From Planctomycetaceae bacterium (GTDB lineage: Bacteria; Planctomycetota; Planctomycetia; Planctomycetales; Planctomycetaceae): a stretch of 34,914 bases of DNA. The first letter of the stretch is position 1, and each line of letters starts with the position of its first letter. This document shows positions 8,262 to 16,293 of this stretch, piece after piece. The stretch is taken from the NCBI GenBank assembly GCA_028284885.1, contig JANQQW010000073.1, positions 1-34,914 of the forward strand, written 5' to 3'. A program made the translations under genes and the position numbers. The notes under the pieces are model-generated. The model was not told where the DNA came from, did not search any database, and was given only the letters and a program-made list of their open reading frames with translations.

Positions 8262-10055
8262 ATGCGTCCCTCACCGCTCCTCGTGCTCGTCGCGAGCCTG
8301 CCGTTGGCCACCGGTTGCCACCTTGGTGGAAAGTCCGCCGGTCTCCAGGCCGACGCCACTCCGCGGAAGAAGGAGGTCTGGAACGCTCCCCGATTCGGCC
8401 GAGGCAGCGACGAGCGACGCGCTCGAAACGACGCGTCGCTCGACAAGGCCCATGCCGCCGCTCGCGACGGACGTCACGTCGAGGCGAGGCTGCTCTACGC
8501 CCGCGTCCTCGAGGAAGACCCTCGCAGTGCCGGTGCCCACCACGGACTCGCGATCCTCGCCGACCGCCAGCAGGACTTCGTGAAGGCGGAGACGCACTAC
8601 CTGGCCGCCCTCGAGCTTCGACCCGAGGACGCCGACCTGCTGAACGACGTCGGCTACTCCTACCTGCTTCAGAACCGCCACTCGGAGGCGAAGCAGCTCT
8701 TCGTCAAGGCGCTGGAGGTCGATCCCGGTCACGAGCTCGCCACCAGCAACCTCGGTCACCTGCACGCCAAGAACGGCCGGTTCGAGGAGGCGCTCGCCTT
8801 GTTCCGCCGAGTCGGGACCGAAGACCAGGCTCAGGCGGAAGTCGCTCGCTACACACGTCGGCAACCGGCGACGAAGCCCCGGGAGGAGTTCGCGGAGTGG
8901 GCGGCCGAACCGTCGCCGGCGACCCTGCCACGAGACCCCGACAACCTCCGCGGACTCTCCTTCCAGGAGATGCAGGCCGTCCGCGAACGAGCGCGTCTCG
9001 CGTCCGTCCAGGCCCGTCGCGACCGTGCACGGCAGGACGAACGACCGTTCGACGACGTCTCACCCAACCGCCGATCCGAACCGCTCGTCGCCGCCGAGTC
9101 TCGGGAGGCTCCGCCGTTCGAACCCGGATTCGGGGACGAAGCCGGCGATCCGTCCGGCGGACGGACCGACTCGGGCGTGCAACCGATCGGCTTCGAGTCG
9201 ATCGACCCGACTCCACTCGACATCGCGGCCCCCGAACCGCCTGCCACTCCGTACGACCGGACGTCCGCTGCCGAGTTCGGCTCGACCGCCACGCTCCCGG
9301 ACACGGCCCCCGCGTTCGGGGCGCCGACCGCGGAGTTCTGGCCGCCGGAAAACTCGCCGTCCGCCAACTCGTACTCCTCGGCCGGACCGGCCTCGGCGGC
9401 GCCCCCTTGGCCGGGCACGAACGGTCAGCGGATGGGCGACCGGATGACGACCGGCGTCGAACCGCGTACGCCCCCCGCCGGGACCGAGGCGGGACCGGTG
9501 ATTCGACCGAACCCGATCCGCCACCGGGCCGCGATCCTCGGCATGAACGCCGGGTCCGGCCTCCCGATCCCGATCGAGTCGTCCGGCCGTCACACCACGA
9601 ACCGCCGCGCGTTCGAACCGGCCGCCCCGACGCGTCCTGCCTTCGCCCCCGAACAGCGACCGCCCGCGGGTCGCCGGCCGACGCCGAGCGACGGGTTCGG
9701 TGCACCGAACGTGCCGGAGCAGTGGCCGACGTCTTCGAATCAGCCGTCGCAACCTGTCCCGACGACCGCCATGGTGCCGAGCGACGCGAGCCTGTACCGC
9801 TCGGCGACCGGAGCGCCGTTCGCGGCAGACGACCGCACCGCGGCCCACTTCAGTCCGGCCGAGCGACACGGGCGGATCGAGGACTGGCCGGGGCTGCGAC
9901 GCGAGCTGAACGACGCGGAGGGGACGTACCGGTCCGAACGAGCCCAACTCGGCGGCAACGCCGCACCGCATCCCGGTTTCCCGAGCGACTTCGGCCCGCC
10001 GACGACCCGTCCGCGACCGCGTCCGACCGGGAACGACGCTCCGACGTCTTGGTGA
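8262..10055 (+). CDS. TPR lipoprotein, TadD-like
   Basis: 597 residues from the ATG at 8262; a GTG nine bases upstream is an alternative. The signal ends in LATGC (Cys19), so the product is probably a lipid-anchored envelope protein. Residues about 55-190 hold three to four TPR units (for example EARLLYARVLEEDPRSAGAHH, AETHYLAALELRPEDADLLNDVG and AKQLFVKALEVDPGHELATSN). TadD-type lipoproteins of Tad pilus loci have this layout. The remaining 400 residues are low-complexity, rich in Pro, Arg, Thr, Ala and Ser, and apparently disordered, which is much longer than usual for TadD. It follows the secretin unit with its own promoter and is convergent with dnaA (9-bp gap). Confidence 0.8.
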   Translation: MRPSPLLVLVASLPLATGCHLGGKSAGLQADATPRKKEVWNAPRFGRGSDERRARNDASLDKAHAAARDGRHVEARLLYARVLEEDPRSAGAHHGLAILADRQQDFVKAETHYLAALELRPEDADLLNDVGYSYLLQNRHSEAKQLFVKALEVDPGHELATSNLGHLHAKNGRFEEALALFRRVGTEDQAQAEVARYTRRQPATKPREEFAEWAAEPSPATLPRDPDNLRGLSFQEMQAVRERARLASVQARRDRARQDERPFDDVSPNRRSEPLVAAESREAPPFEPGFGDEAGDPSGGRTDSGVQPIGFESIDPTPLDIAAPEPPATPYDRTSAAEFGSTATLPDTAPAFGAPTAEFWPPENSPSANSYSSAGPASAAPPWPGTNGQRMGDRMTTGVEPRTPPAGTEAGPVIRPNPIRHRAAILGMNAGSGLPIPIESSGRHTTNRRAFEPAAPTRPAFAPEQRPPAGRRPTPSDGFGAPNVPEQWPTSSNQPSQPVPTTAMVPSDASLYRSATGAPFAADDRTAAHFSPAERHGRIEDWPGLRRELNDAEGTYRSERAQLGGNAAPHPGFPSDFGPPTTRPRPRPTGNDAPTSW

Positions 10056-10064
10056 CCCCAATCG

Positions 10065-11474
10065 TCAGCCGGCGAGCTCGCGCTCGAGCGTGACGAGGAC
10101 GTCCTGCATCGTCCACTGCTGTGCGGAGACGACGACGGTCTCCTGGTCCGCGACCCAGCCGTTCACGGTCCGCTCGGCGTTCAACACGGTCGTGTGGTTG
10201 CGGCGGAAGTGTCGGCCGATCTCGCTGTACGAAGCGCCGATGAGCTTGCGAGCGAGGAACATCGCCAGCATGCGCGGCTGGCTGACGACCCGGTGACGCC
10301 GTGCCGACTTCAGTTCGTCCGCCTCGACCCCGAAGAACCGGCAGACGACCTTCTCGACGTCGGACATCCGGACGACGCGGACGCAGTCCCGCTCGAGTTC
10401 GGTGAGCAGCCGCCGGGCGTCGCCGAGCGCGACGCGTCGCTTCGTCATCTCGCACCAGGTCTCGAGGCAGCCGAGCGCGCCTTCGATCTCGCGGACACTG
10501 CCACGGAACCGGCGAGCCACGTGGTCGAGCACCTCGGGCGAGACGTTCAACTTCATCCGCAGGGACTTGTGCTCCACGATGCGGCGAGCGGTCTCGGGGT
10601 CCGGCGACTCCATCCGGCAGGCGATCCCGGAGACGAGTCGCGTGGAGAGTTCGTCGCCCACCTTCGCCATCAGTCGCGGGTGTCGGGCCGCGGAGACGAC
10701 CAGCTGTGTTCCGGTGCTCTCGAAGTGCTTGACGGTGTTCAGGAACTCCTCCTGGATGACCTTCTTGCCATCGAAGAAGTCGACGTCGTCGACGAGGAGC
10801 ACGTCGACGGAACGGAACCGCTTGCGGAAGCCGGGCAGCGTGTGGTTCTTGAGGGCCTCGACGAAGTAGTTGCCGAAGCTCTCGCCGGTGACGTAGGAGA
10901 CGTCGAGGCTGCCGTGGTCTCGGCGGAGCCGGCGGTGGATTCCCTCGAGTACGTGGGACTTGCCGGTTCCGACGCCGCCGAACAACAGGAGCGGGTTGCA
11001 GCCGTTGCGCGGATCGGTGCAGACCCGCTTGGCGGCCGTGAGGGCGAGACGGTTGCAGTCCCCCTCGACGAGGTCGGTCAGGTCGCGGAAGCGGCGACCG
11101 GGCCGCTTGCGAGCGGGGGCATCGGTCCGCTGTCGCTTGCGGCGACGCAAGGGCGTGGTCTCGGGCTTGGGTGGTGCGACGTGCAACGTCGGATCGACCT
11201 CGAACCGCGAACGGACGGACGGACCGAACAGCTCACGGGCGACGTCGTTCGCCGCGCTGCGAAAGTTCGACTGCATCCAGTTGAGCAGGAACGGGCTCGC
11301 AACGCCAACGACCACCTCCTCGCCGTCGAGACGGAACGAGGTCCGGTCGCGAAACCAGTGCTCGAAGTCGGAGGTGCCGACTCGGGATTTCAGCAGGCCG
11401 CGGAAGCGACCCAGGTCGATCCGCGCGGGATCGGACTCACCGCCGTCGTGCGGTGTGTGAAGTCGGGGCTGCAT
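10065..11474 (-). CDS. dnaA: Chromosomal replication initiator DnaA (diverged)
   Basis: 469 residues from the ATG at 11474, which has AAGGGT upstream; the frame continues 25 codons further upstream without support. Domain I at 15-95 contains SDFEHWFRDRTSF and PFLLNWMQSNF. A short basic linker follows. The AAA+ core has Walker A GGVGTGKSH at 166-174, Walker B LLVDDVDFF at 226-234 and an arginine finger region LSTRLVSGI near 277-285. Domain IV at about 370-469 ends with SYSEIGRHFRRNHTTVLNAERTV. Two places deviate from the usual family sequence: the sensor region reads SAARHP where TSDRPP is typical, and the origin-binding loop has N426 where D is nearly universal (RDHTTV). No dnaN or gyrB is adjacent. 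It is either the main DnaA or a diverged paralogue. Confidence 0.93.
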   Translation of the reverse strand: MQPRLHTPHDGGESDPARIDLGRFRGLLKSRVGTSDFEHWFRDRTSFRLDGEEVVVGVASPFLLNWMQSNFRSAANDVARELFGPSVRSRFEVDPTLHVAPPKPETTPLRRRKRQRTDAPARKRPGRRFRDLTDLVEGDCNRLALTAAKRVCTDPRNGCNPLLLFGGVGTGKSHVLEGIHRRLRRDHGSLDVSYVTGESFGNYFVEALKNHTLPGFRKRFRSVDVLLVDDVDFFDGKKVIQEEFLNTVKHFESTGTQLVVSAARHPRLMAKVGDELSTRLVSGIACRMESPDPETARRIVEHKSLRMKLNVSPEVLDHVARRFRGSVREIEGALGCLETWCEMTKRRVALGDARRLLTELERDCVRVVRMSDVEKVVCRFFGVEADELKSARRHRVVSQPRMLAMFLARKLIGASYSEIGRHFRRNHTTVLNAERTVNGWVADQETVVVSAQQWTMQDVLVTLERELAG

Positions 11475-11504
11475 CGTGCGACCCTTGCTGCGCACGCCGA
11501 CCGG

Positions 11505-11523
11505 ACCGACCTGGGGGGTCGGT
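11505..11523 (-). promoter_or_regulatory. dnaA leader hairpin, start-proximal
   Basis: ACCGACC and GGTCGGT form a perfect 7-bp stem around a 5-nt loop, 30 nt upstream of the dnaA start codon. It is close enough to affect ribosome access. Confidence 0.4.
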
Positions 11524-11610
11524 ACTCGCGGGACGGACCGGGAGCGCACGGCTCTGCGGAGTTCCCGCGCGCGATCGGCGCGTGGAGCGACATGTTCCTA
11601 AGGCGAACCC

Positions 11611-11641
11611 GTGCCACCAACCCCAGGCTTCGTGGTGGCAC
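11611..11641 (-). promoter_or_regulatory. dnaA leader hairpin, middle
   Basis: GTGCCACCA and TGGTGGCAC form a perfect 9-bp stem with a 13-nt loop. No T-run follows on the minus strand, so it is not a simple terminator. Confidence 0.4.
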
Positions 11642-11651
11642 CGGTCGGGAA

Positions 11652-11680
11652 CGCCCGTCGTGGAGAGAGCCCGACGGGCG
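11652..11680 (-). promoter_or_regulatory. dnaA leader hairpin, promoter-proximal
   Basis: CGCCCGTCG and CGACGGGCG form a perfect 9-bp stem with an 11-nt loop, beginning close to the predicted transcription start. Confidence 0.4.
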
Positions 11681-11704
11681 GACGCGTTTCACTCGATGGG
11701 CCCG

Positions 11705-11732
11705 ATCCTAGCCCCACCCACCGAACTGTCAA
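11705..11732 (-). promoter_or_regulatory. Sigma70-like promoter of dnaA
   Basis: On the minus strand a perfect TTGACA (11732-11727) is followed after 16 bp by TAGGAT (11710-11705). It predicts a leader of about 220 nt before the dnaA ATG. Confidence 0.6.
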
Positions 11733-11855
11733 ACGAAAAACGGGACGCCCGGAGGCCGTCGAATCCCGCCACTCCCGGCATTCGTGAAGTTTTCGCGAGC
11801 GACGGGCGTTTCGCGAATTTCCGCCCGACCGTGGTCGACGTCGGGACCTCGTGCA

Positions 11856-12785
11856 TTACGTCTCAGAAGCGTACCAGACGTGGACACAGCGTCTCGCGAT
11901 CGGCGCGAAGCCAATCGCGTCGTACAACCGCAGAGCCGGCGTGTTCGTCGCGTCGACGGCTAGCACGACCGAGCCACGCCCCGCCGCGCGAGCCTCGTGC
12001 AAGGCGAGCGTCAGCATCTCCCGACCATAGCCGTGGCCGCGTTCGTCGTGGTGCACGCCGAAGTAGACGACCTCCCGCGATCCCTGTTCCGGGTGGTCCG
12101 TCAGCAGCAACAGGCCGACGTCGGTCGTGTCACGCTGGAACAGCTGCCAAAGGGCCGGGTCGTACTCTCCGCACTCCCGGTGCCCCTCCAGCACGTCCGC
12201 GGCCGTGCGACGGCGAGCGAGCCCGGGACAGTCCAGCGAGTCGACGTAGGTCGCCTCGAGCATCGCCTCGAATCGGGGGCCGTTCGTCCCCGCGTCGAAG
12301 GTCTCGAACTGCAGCCCACCACGGAGCCGCGGGACTCCGTAGCGCAGTCCGTGCTGCAGGAACTCGAGGTGCGTGAGGTACGAGAACCCGTTTCGTTCGA
12401 GCCTGGCCCGGCCCCGTTCGTCGGCGTCCTCGGACATCACCTGTCCCATCGACAGGTCGGACGACTCCAGCCGCTCGCGGGTCCCGACCAGGAGTGCGTC
12501 GGCGACCAGTTCCCGCTCGGGACGGTCTTCGTCGACGACCGGTGGCCAGACGAAGCAGGTCGTCCGGCCGTGGCGAACCGCGATCTGCACGCCGACCAGT
12601 TCCCCTTCCAGCGAGGCCGCGAGGAACGACTCGAATCGCGTTCGCCTGTCCGCCTGCTGCTCCAGAAGGTCGTCGATGCTGCGACGACGCTCGAGGTCGG
12701 TCTGGGAGCGGAACAGGAAGGCGAGTGCCTGCGAAGACCGGTCCGGCGAGACCGACTCGATCGTCACCGGGCCCTGCTCCGCCAT
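11856..12785 (-). CDS. GNAT-family N-acetyltransferase, probable tandem GNAT
   Basis: 309 residues from the ATG at 12785 (MAEQGPVTIESV); a TTG five codons upstream is possible. The C-terminal GNAT domain is clear. VVYFGVHHDERGHGYGREML holds the acetyl-CoA pyrophosphate loop, followed by VVLAVDATNTPALRLYDAIGF. The N-terminal half (GELVGVQIAVRHG, then ERNGFSYLTHLEFLQ) looks like a second, degenerate GNAT fold, as in mycothiol synthase-like proteins. It transfers an acetyl group from acetyl-CoA to an amine, substrate unknown. It lies 48 bp downstream of the FmdB-type gene and is probably the last gene of the sigma-factor operon that starts at 14303. Confidence 0.85.
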   Translation of the reverse strand: MAEQGPVTIESVSPDRSSQALAFLFRSQTDLERRRSIDDLLEQQADRRTRFESFLAASLEGELVGVQIAVRHGRTTCFVWPPVVDEDRPERELVADALLVGTRERLESSDLSMGQVMSEDADERGRARLERNGFSYLTHLEFLQHGLRYGVPRLRGGLQFETFDAGTNGPRFEAMLEATYVDSLDCPGLARRRTAADVLEGHRECGEYDPALWQLFQRDTTDVGLLLLTDHPEQGSREVVYFGVHHDERGHGYGREMLTLALHEARAAGRGSVVLAVDATNTPALRLYDAIGFAPIARRCVHVWYASET

Positions 12786-12833
12786 GTCAGACGTCCGCAA
12801 TGCGGTCGGGAACGGAACGCGGCGGGACGGGCC

Positions 12834-13055
12834 TCATGGCAGTCGGCAGCAGACGGGACTGCAGGGAGGTGCGTCGGACGGAGGGCACTCGTTTGCGATC
12901 GGCAGGCCAGCCGTTCGCGGAACCGCACTGACACCGATCTGACGCTCCGCTCGAGCCGAGTCGCACGCCGGGCAGGCGGCATGGTGAACGTCGAAGGAAA
13001 CGAGTTCCTCGAAGTCGTGCCCACACTCGCCGCAGTGGAAGGGATACAGCGGCAC
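12834..13055 (-). CDS. FmdB-type small zinc ribbon protein
   Basis: 73 residues from the GTG at 13055, supported by GAGG at good spacing and by the typical FmdB opening (V)PLYPFHCGECGHDFEEL. C8, C11, C28 and C31 form the zinc ribbon, and the tail ends in PPCSPVCCRLP, which resembles the Cys-containing ends of this family. The open frame extends upstream only because it is antisense-free high-GC DNA. The family was named for putative regulation of formamidase genes, and its molecular role is not known. It sits 26 bp after the anti-sigma gene, which suggests co-expression with that ECF system. Confidence 0.8.
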   Translation of the reverse strand: MPLYPFHCGECGHDFEELVSFDVHHAACPACDSARAERQIGVSAVPRTAGLPIANECPPSDAPPCSPVCCRLP

Positions 13056-13081
13056 CGTTCGATCCTCGACGTGACCCGAGA

Positions 13082-13618
13082 CTAGTCGAGTTCCCGACCG
13101 TCGTCGAACTCGTCGATCGAATCGTAGTCGACGGAAGGTTGTCCCGGTACTGCGTAGAGCGGCACACGCGGAGCGGCGTCTTCCTCCCGAGGCACACGCA
13201 GTTCCGACCGGACGGGTTGGAAACTCGGCGCGTAGGTGTTCGGCATCTCCACGGCGAACGACGAACCCGACGTACGTGGGGATGGCGATGTGGCCACCGT
13301 GAGCAGCGCGAGCACGAGGGCCGCAACCGTCATGGCGGGCACCCACGGCTGCAACGACTCCAGCGAACCGCGACGCCGTGGCGTCCGCAGTCGCGACTCC
13401 AACTGTGGCCACAGGCTCGAGTCGCCCGACCGGCCGCCACCGTCGCGGTCGCGACACTCGTGGAGTGCGGCGAGGCTCTCGTACATCTCGCCGTGGCACG
13501 ACCGCGCCTCTGGACAACTCGCGAGCTGTCGCTGCAGTTCGGCCGTCGACTCGTCGTCGAGGTCACCCCCGACGAACAAGGCGATTCGGGACTCCGTGCT
13601 CTCGTCAGTCTGCGACAT
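13082..13618 (-). CDS. Membrane-anchored anti-sigma factor-like protein
   Basis: 178 residues from the ATG at 13618, which overlaps the end of the sigma gene by 14 bp, so the two are probably translationally coupled. Residues 1-55 are the cytoplasmic part (LFVGGDLDDESTAELQRQL), followed by a Cys pair at C35 and C41 with H42 where a zinc anti-sigma motif H-x3-C-x2-C would be. The spacing does not fit that motif. One transmembrane segment lies at about 93-112 (VPAMTVAALVLALLTVAT), and the C-terminal 65 residues would be periplasmic. The assignment rests on position after an ECF sigma gene, topology and the residual Cys pattern. Confidence 0.7.
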   Translation of the reverse strand: MSQTDESTESRIALFVGGDLDDESTAELQRQLASCPEARSCHGEMYESLAALHECRDRDGGGRSGDSSLWPQLESRLRTPRRRGSLESLQPWVPAMTVAALVLALLTVATSPSPRTSGSSFAVEMPNTYAPSFQPVRSELRVPREEDAAPRVPLYAVPGQPSVDYDSIDEFDDGRELD

Positions 13619-14303
13619 CTTCGACTTCCAACCCTTCGAGAGTGTCTCCGGACGCACCGCCCTCGAGACGGCTCGTCCACAGTTTTCGAAATCGGTTCCG
13701 TGCCTCCGCCAGCCGCCATCGAATGGTGGCCTCCTTCCGCCCGGTGATCGCGGCGATCTCCGAGGTGGGGAAGTTCTCCAGATCCCGCAGCACCAACACC
13801 ATGCGGTACTTCTCGGGAATCTCTTCGAGAACCCGAGCCACCTCCTGCTCGAGGTCGCGGGCCTGCCGGGGGTCGTCCTCGGCCGGATCCGGCCCCTTCT
13901 CCAGTGGACTCTCGCTGAACAGCGACCACCGCCCCCGTCGCTTCCGCTTGCGGAGGTAGTCCAACGTCAGGTTCACGCCGATGCGGAACAGCCACGGCCC
14001 GAACCGCTTGGACGGGTCGAACCGGTCCATCCGCTCGTACACGCGAATGAACGTCTCCTGTGCCAAGTCCTTGGCGAACTCCTCGTCCGGAACGAAACGG
14101 CCGATGACCCGCAGCAACCGTCGCTCGTAGCGGCGGACCAACTCCCCGAACGCATCCCGGTCTCCGTGCCGTGCGTCCTCGACGAGTTGGGCGTCCCCGA
14201 TCCCGGAGCCGACGACGGTTGTGCTCGCGGACCGAGGAGGCGATGCGGCAGCGACGGTCAAGTCGGCCTCCCTCCGGTTCGTGTTCTGGTCTCGCTTCGC
14301 CAT
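13605..14303 (-). CDS. ECF-type RNA polymerase sigma factor
   Basis: 232 residues. Region 2 covers about 45-120: DAFGELVRRYERRLLRVIG, then DLAQETFIRVYERMDRFD, then PWLFRIGVNLTLDYLRKRKR. Region 4 covers about 165-215: EIPEKYRMVLVLRDLENF, then TSEIAAITGRKEATIRWRL, a helix-turn-helix for -35 recognition. About 35 residues precede region 2, which is longer than the minimal ECF form. The gene is divergent from the mutarotase lipoprotein across 157 bp and heads an operon with anti-sigma, FmdB-type and GNAT genes. ECF factors often transcribe their own operon, so the shared intergenic region is the place to look for its target promoter. Confidence 0.92.
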   Translation of the reverse strand: MAKRDQNTNRREADLTVAAASPPRSASTTVVGSGIGDAQLVEDARHGDRDAFGELVRRYERRLLRVIGRFVPDEEFAKDLAQETFIRVYERMDRFDPSKRFGPWLFRIGVNLTLDYLRKRKRRGRWSLFSESPLEKGPDPAEDDPRQARDLEQEVARVLEEIPEKYRMVLVLRDLENFPTSEIAAITGRKEATIRWRLAEARNRFRKLWTSRLEGGASGDTLEGLEVEDVAD

Positions 14304-14460
14304 TTCCTACGTCCGGCAGGTCGAATCCGTTGGCGGATCCCCGTCCCAGTTTACCAGAAATCGCACTCGCCGCGGGCGAACTTGACCGCCACGGGCCAGT
14401 CCGCAAGATGTTGAGTACGAACACGTTCGCCGCCACGTCGCTCCGCAGGAATCCCCGAAG

Positions 14461-15741
14461 ATGACCAACCTCAGTCGCTTGCTGCTCGGGCTCGCCGTTT
14501 GTTCGACTGCCTTCGTCGTCGGCTGCGGCGGGGGAACCGAGTCGCCCGAGGTGGAGGAGCCGGAGACCTCGCTGGGCGAAGAAGGGGAACTCGGCGGCGA
14601 AGGGGGGATCCCCGCAGAGTTCCTCGAAGGGATCGACGACGGGACGGACACCGAGCCCGACGACGCGGCCCCGAAGCTCGCCGTCGTGAAGTCCGAGTTC
14701 GGCAAGCTCTCGGAGGAGGCCGGCGGGGCGACGATCGACCTCTACACGCTCACCAACACCAAGGGACTCGAGGTCGGTGTCATCACCTACGGCGCCCTGC
14801 TCACCGGCGTGCACGCCCCCGACAAGGACGGCAACGTCGCCAACCTGGTCCTCCAACACGAGGACATGGCCGGCTGGCAGAAGAACCCTTCGTACTTCAG
14901 CTGCACCGTCGGCCGGTACGCCAACCGCATCGAGGCGGGCAAGTTCACGATCGACGGAACCGAGTACCAGGTGACCGTCAACGAGGAGGCCCGCGGCAAC
15001 ATGCTGCACGGCGGCGCGAAGGGCTTCGACAAGCAGGTCTGGTCCGCCCAGCCGATCGAGCAGGAGGAGGCGGTCGGCGTCGAGTTGAAGTACACCAGTG
15101 CCGACGGCGAGGAGGGCTTCCCCGGCGAGCTGACGACGACCGTCCGCTACCTGCTCGACGAGTCGAACCAGTTGACGATGGAGTACGAGGCCGAGACGAC
15201 GAAGCCGACACCGGTCAACCTCACCAACCACTGCTACTGGAATCTCGCCGGAGCCGACTCCGGCAACGTGCTCGACCAGGTTCTGCAGCTCAGCTGCGAC
15301 GCCTACCTGGAGGTGAACGAGAACCTGATCCCGACCGGCGACGTCCAGGACGTGGAGGACCGGCCGCCGTTCGACTTCCGCGAGGCAAAGCCGATCGGCG
15401 CGGGCATCGAGAACCTCGGCGACGGCTTCGACCACTGCTTCGTCGTCAACGGCGAAGCGGGGACCCTCCGGCACGTCGCCACCGTCACCGACCCCGAGTC
15501 GGGACGCACGATGACGATCGAGAGCACCGAGCCCGGCGTGCAGTTCTATACGGCCAACCACCTCAGCGGAAAACCGGAGAACAACGGCTACGGCCAGCAC
15601 CAGGGCTTCTGCCTGGAGTGCAATCACTACCCGAATTCGCCCAACGTGCCGGAGTTCCCCAGCACGATCCTGAAGCCGGGCGAGACGTACTCGCAGAAGA
15701 CGGTCCACACGTTCGGGCTCGTCGAGGTGGTCGAGGAGTGA
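14461..15741 (+). CDS. Galactose mutarotase (aldose 1-epimerase), lipoprotein form
   Basis: 426 residues. It interconverts the alpha and beta anomers of galactose or related aldoses. The GalM fold spans about 80-420, with GRYANRIEAGKF, a histidine in NLTNHCYWNL (H257) and a glutamate in GFCLECNHYPNSPNVP (E386). These are the positions of the acid/base pair in this family. Unlike cytoplasmic GalM, it begins with a lipoprotein signal (STAFVVGC, Cys22) and an acidic Glu/Gly-rich linker (about 25-70), so it should be exported and membrane-attached. That suggests a role in periplasmic sugar processing. The downstream DUF1992 gene starts at or just after its stop, which makes an operon likely. Confidence 0.9.
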   Translation: MTNLSRLLLGLAVCSTAFVVGCGGGTESPEVEEPETSLGEEGELGGEGGIPAEFLEGIDDGTDTEPDDAAPKLAVVKSEFGKLSEEAGGATIDLYTLTNTKGLEVGVITYGALLTGVHAPDKDGNVANLVLQHEDMAGWQKNPSYFSCTVGRYANRIEAGKFTIDGTEYQVTVNEEARGNMLHGGAKGFDKQVWSAQPIEQEEAVGVELKYTSADGEEGFPGELTTTVRYLLDESNQLTMEYEAETTKPTPVNLTNHCYWNLAGADSGNVLDQVLQLSCDAYLEVNENLIPTGDVQDVEDRPPFDFREAKPIGAGIENLGDGFDHCFVVNGEAGTLRHVATVTDPESGRTMTIESTEPGVQFYTANHLSGKPENNGYGQHQGFCLECNHYPNSPNVPEFPSTILKPGETYSQKTVHTFGLVEVVEE

Positions 15742-15746
15742 CGGAC

Positions 15747-16169
15747 GTGCGGGCGACGACCATGGGCGTTGAGAAGAAGGCGGATAACGAGACCTGGGAG
15801 TCGTTCGCCGACCGTCGCATTCGAGAGGCGGAGGAGGCCGGCGAGTTCCGGAACCTGCCCGGTCTCGGGAAGCCGATCCCCGGACTGGACGAGCCGCTCG
15901 ACGAGAACTGGTGGGTGCGGCAGAAGCTCGCCCGCGAACAGGTCGACGCCCTCCCGCCGATTCTCCGAGCCCGACGCGACGTCGAGCGAACGCTCGAACG
16001 CCTCGACGCGATTCCGGACGAGACGGTCGTACGGCGTGAACTGGTCGCACTGAACGAGCGGGTCGAGCAGGCCCACTTCTCCCACCAGTCCGGACCGGCG
16101 GACGGCGTGCGACGGATCGACGTCGAACGCGAGGTCCGCGCGTGGGCGAAACGCCGCGACAGCGCGTGA
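15747..16169 (+). CDS. DUF1992 (DnaJ-C28-like) protein
   Basis: 140 residues from the GTG at 15747, chosen because GAGGAG lies 8 nt upstream. A GTG at 15738 that overlaps the previous stop and an ATG at 15762 are alternatives. The protein shows the family pattern ETWESFADRRIREAEEAGEF, then LPGLGKPIPGLDE, then WWVRQKLAREQVDALPP, ending with a helical, Arg-rich part. The family resembles the C-terminal region of DnaJ homologue subfamily C member 28 and lacks a J domain here. Its function is not established. No signal peptide, so it is cytoplasmic, which makes its coupling to an exported mutarotase look incidental. Confidence 0.82.
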   Translation: MRATTMGVEKKADNETWESFADRRIREAEEAGEFRNLPGLGKPIPGLDEPLDENWWVRQKLAREQVDALPPILRARRDVERTLERLDAIPDETVVRRELVALNERVEQAHFSHQSGPADGVRRIDVEREVRAWAKRRDSA

Positions 16170-16293
16170 AATCGACGGCATCGCACGTCGAGTACGCTAG
16201 GTTTCGAACGCACTGGTGCGCGACCGCGGGCTCGAGGACGCCGCACGTCCGTCTCCGTGGATCGCGCGCCGCGAGACGACTCGTGGTTGACCG

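Larger units (their letters stand above)
11475..11855 (-). other. 381-bp gap: dnaA promoter and structured leader
   Basis: The gap contains the dnaA promoter (11705-11732) and three perfect inverted repeats within the predicted leader. No TTWTNCACA DnaA box was seen by eye, and nothing else coding was seen. The part 11733-11855 is the 3' flank of the GNAT gene and shows no clear terminator. Confidence 0.6.

Noticed and set aside
11475..11855. Replication origin next to dnaA
   Set aside because: No cluster of DnaA boxes or AT-rich unwinding element was seen, and dnaN is not adjacent.
13330..16050. Minus-strand open frame of 906 codons across the mutarotase and sigma genes
   Set aside because: It covers several well-supported genes on both strands and has no family resemblance.
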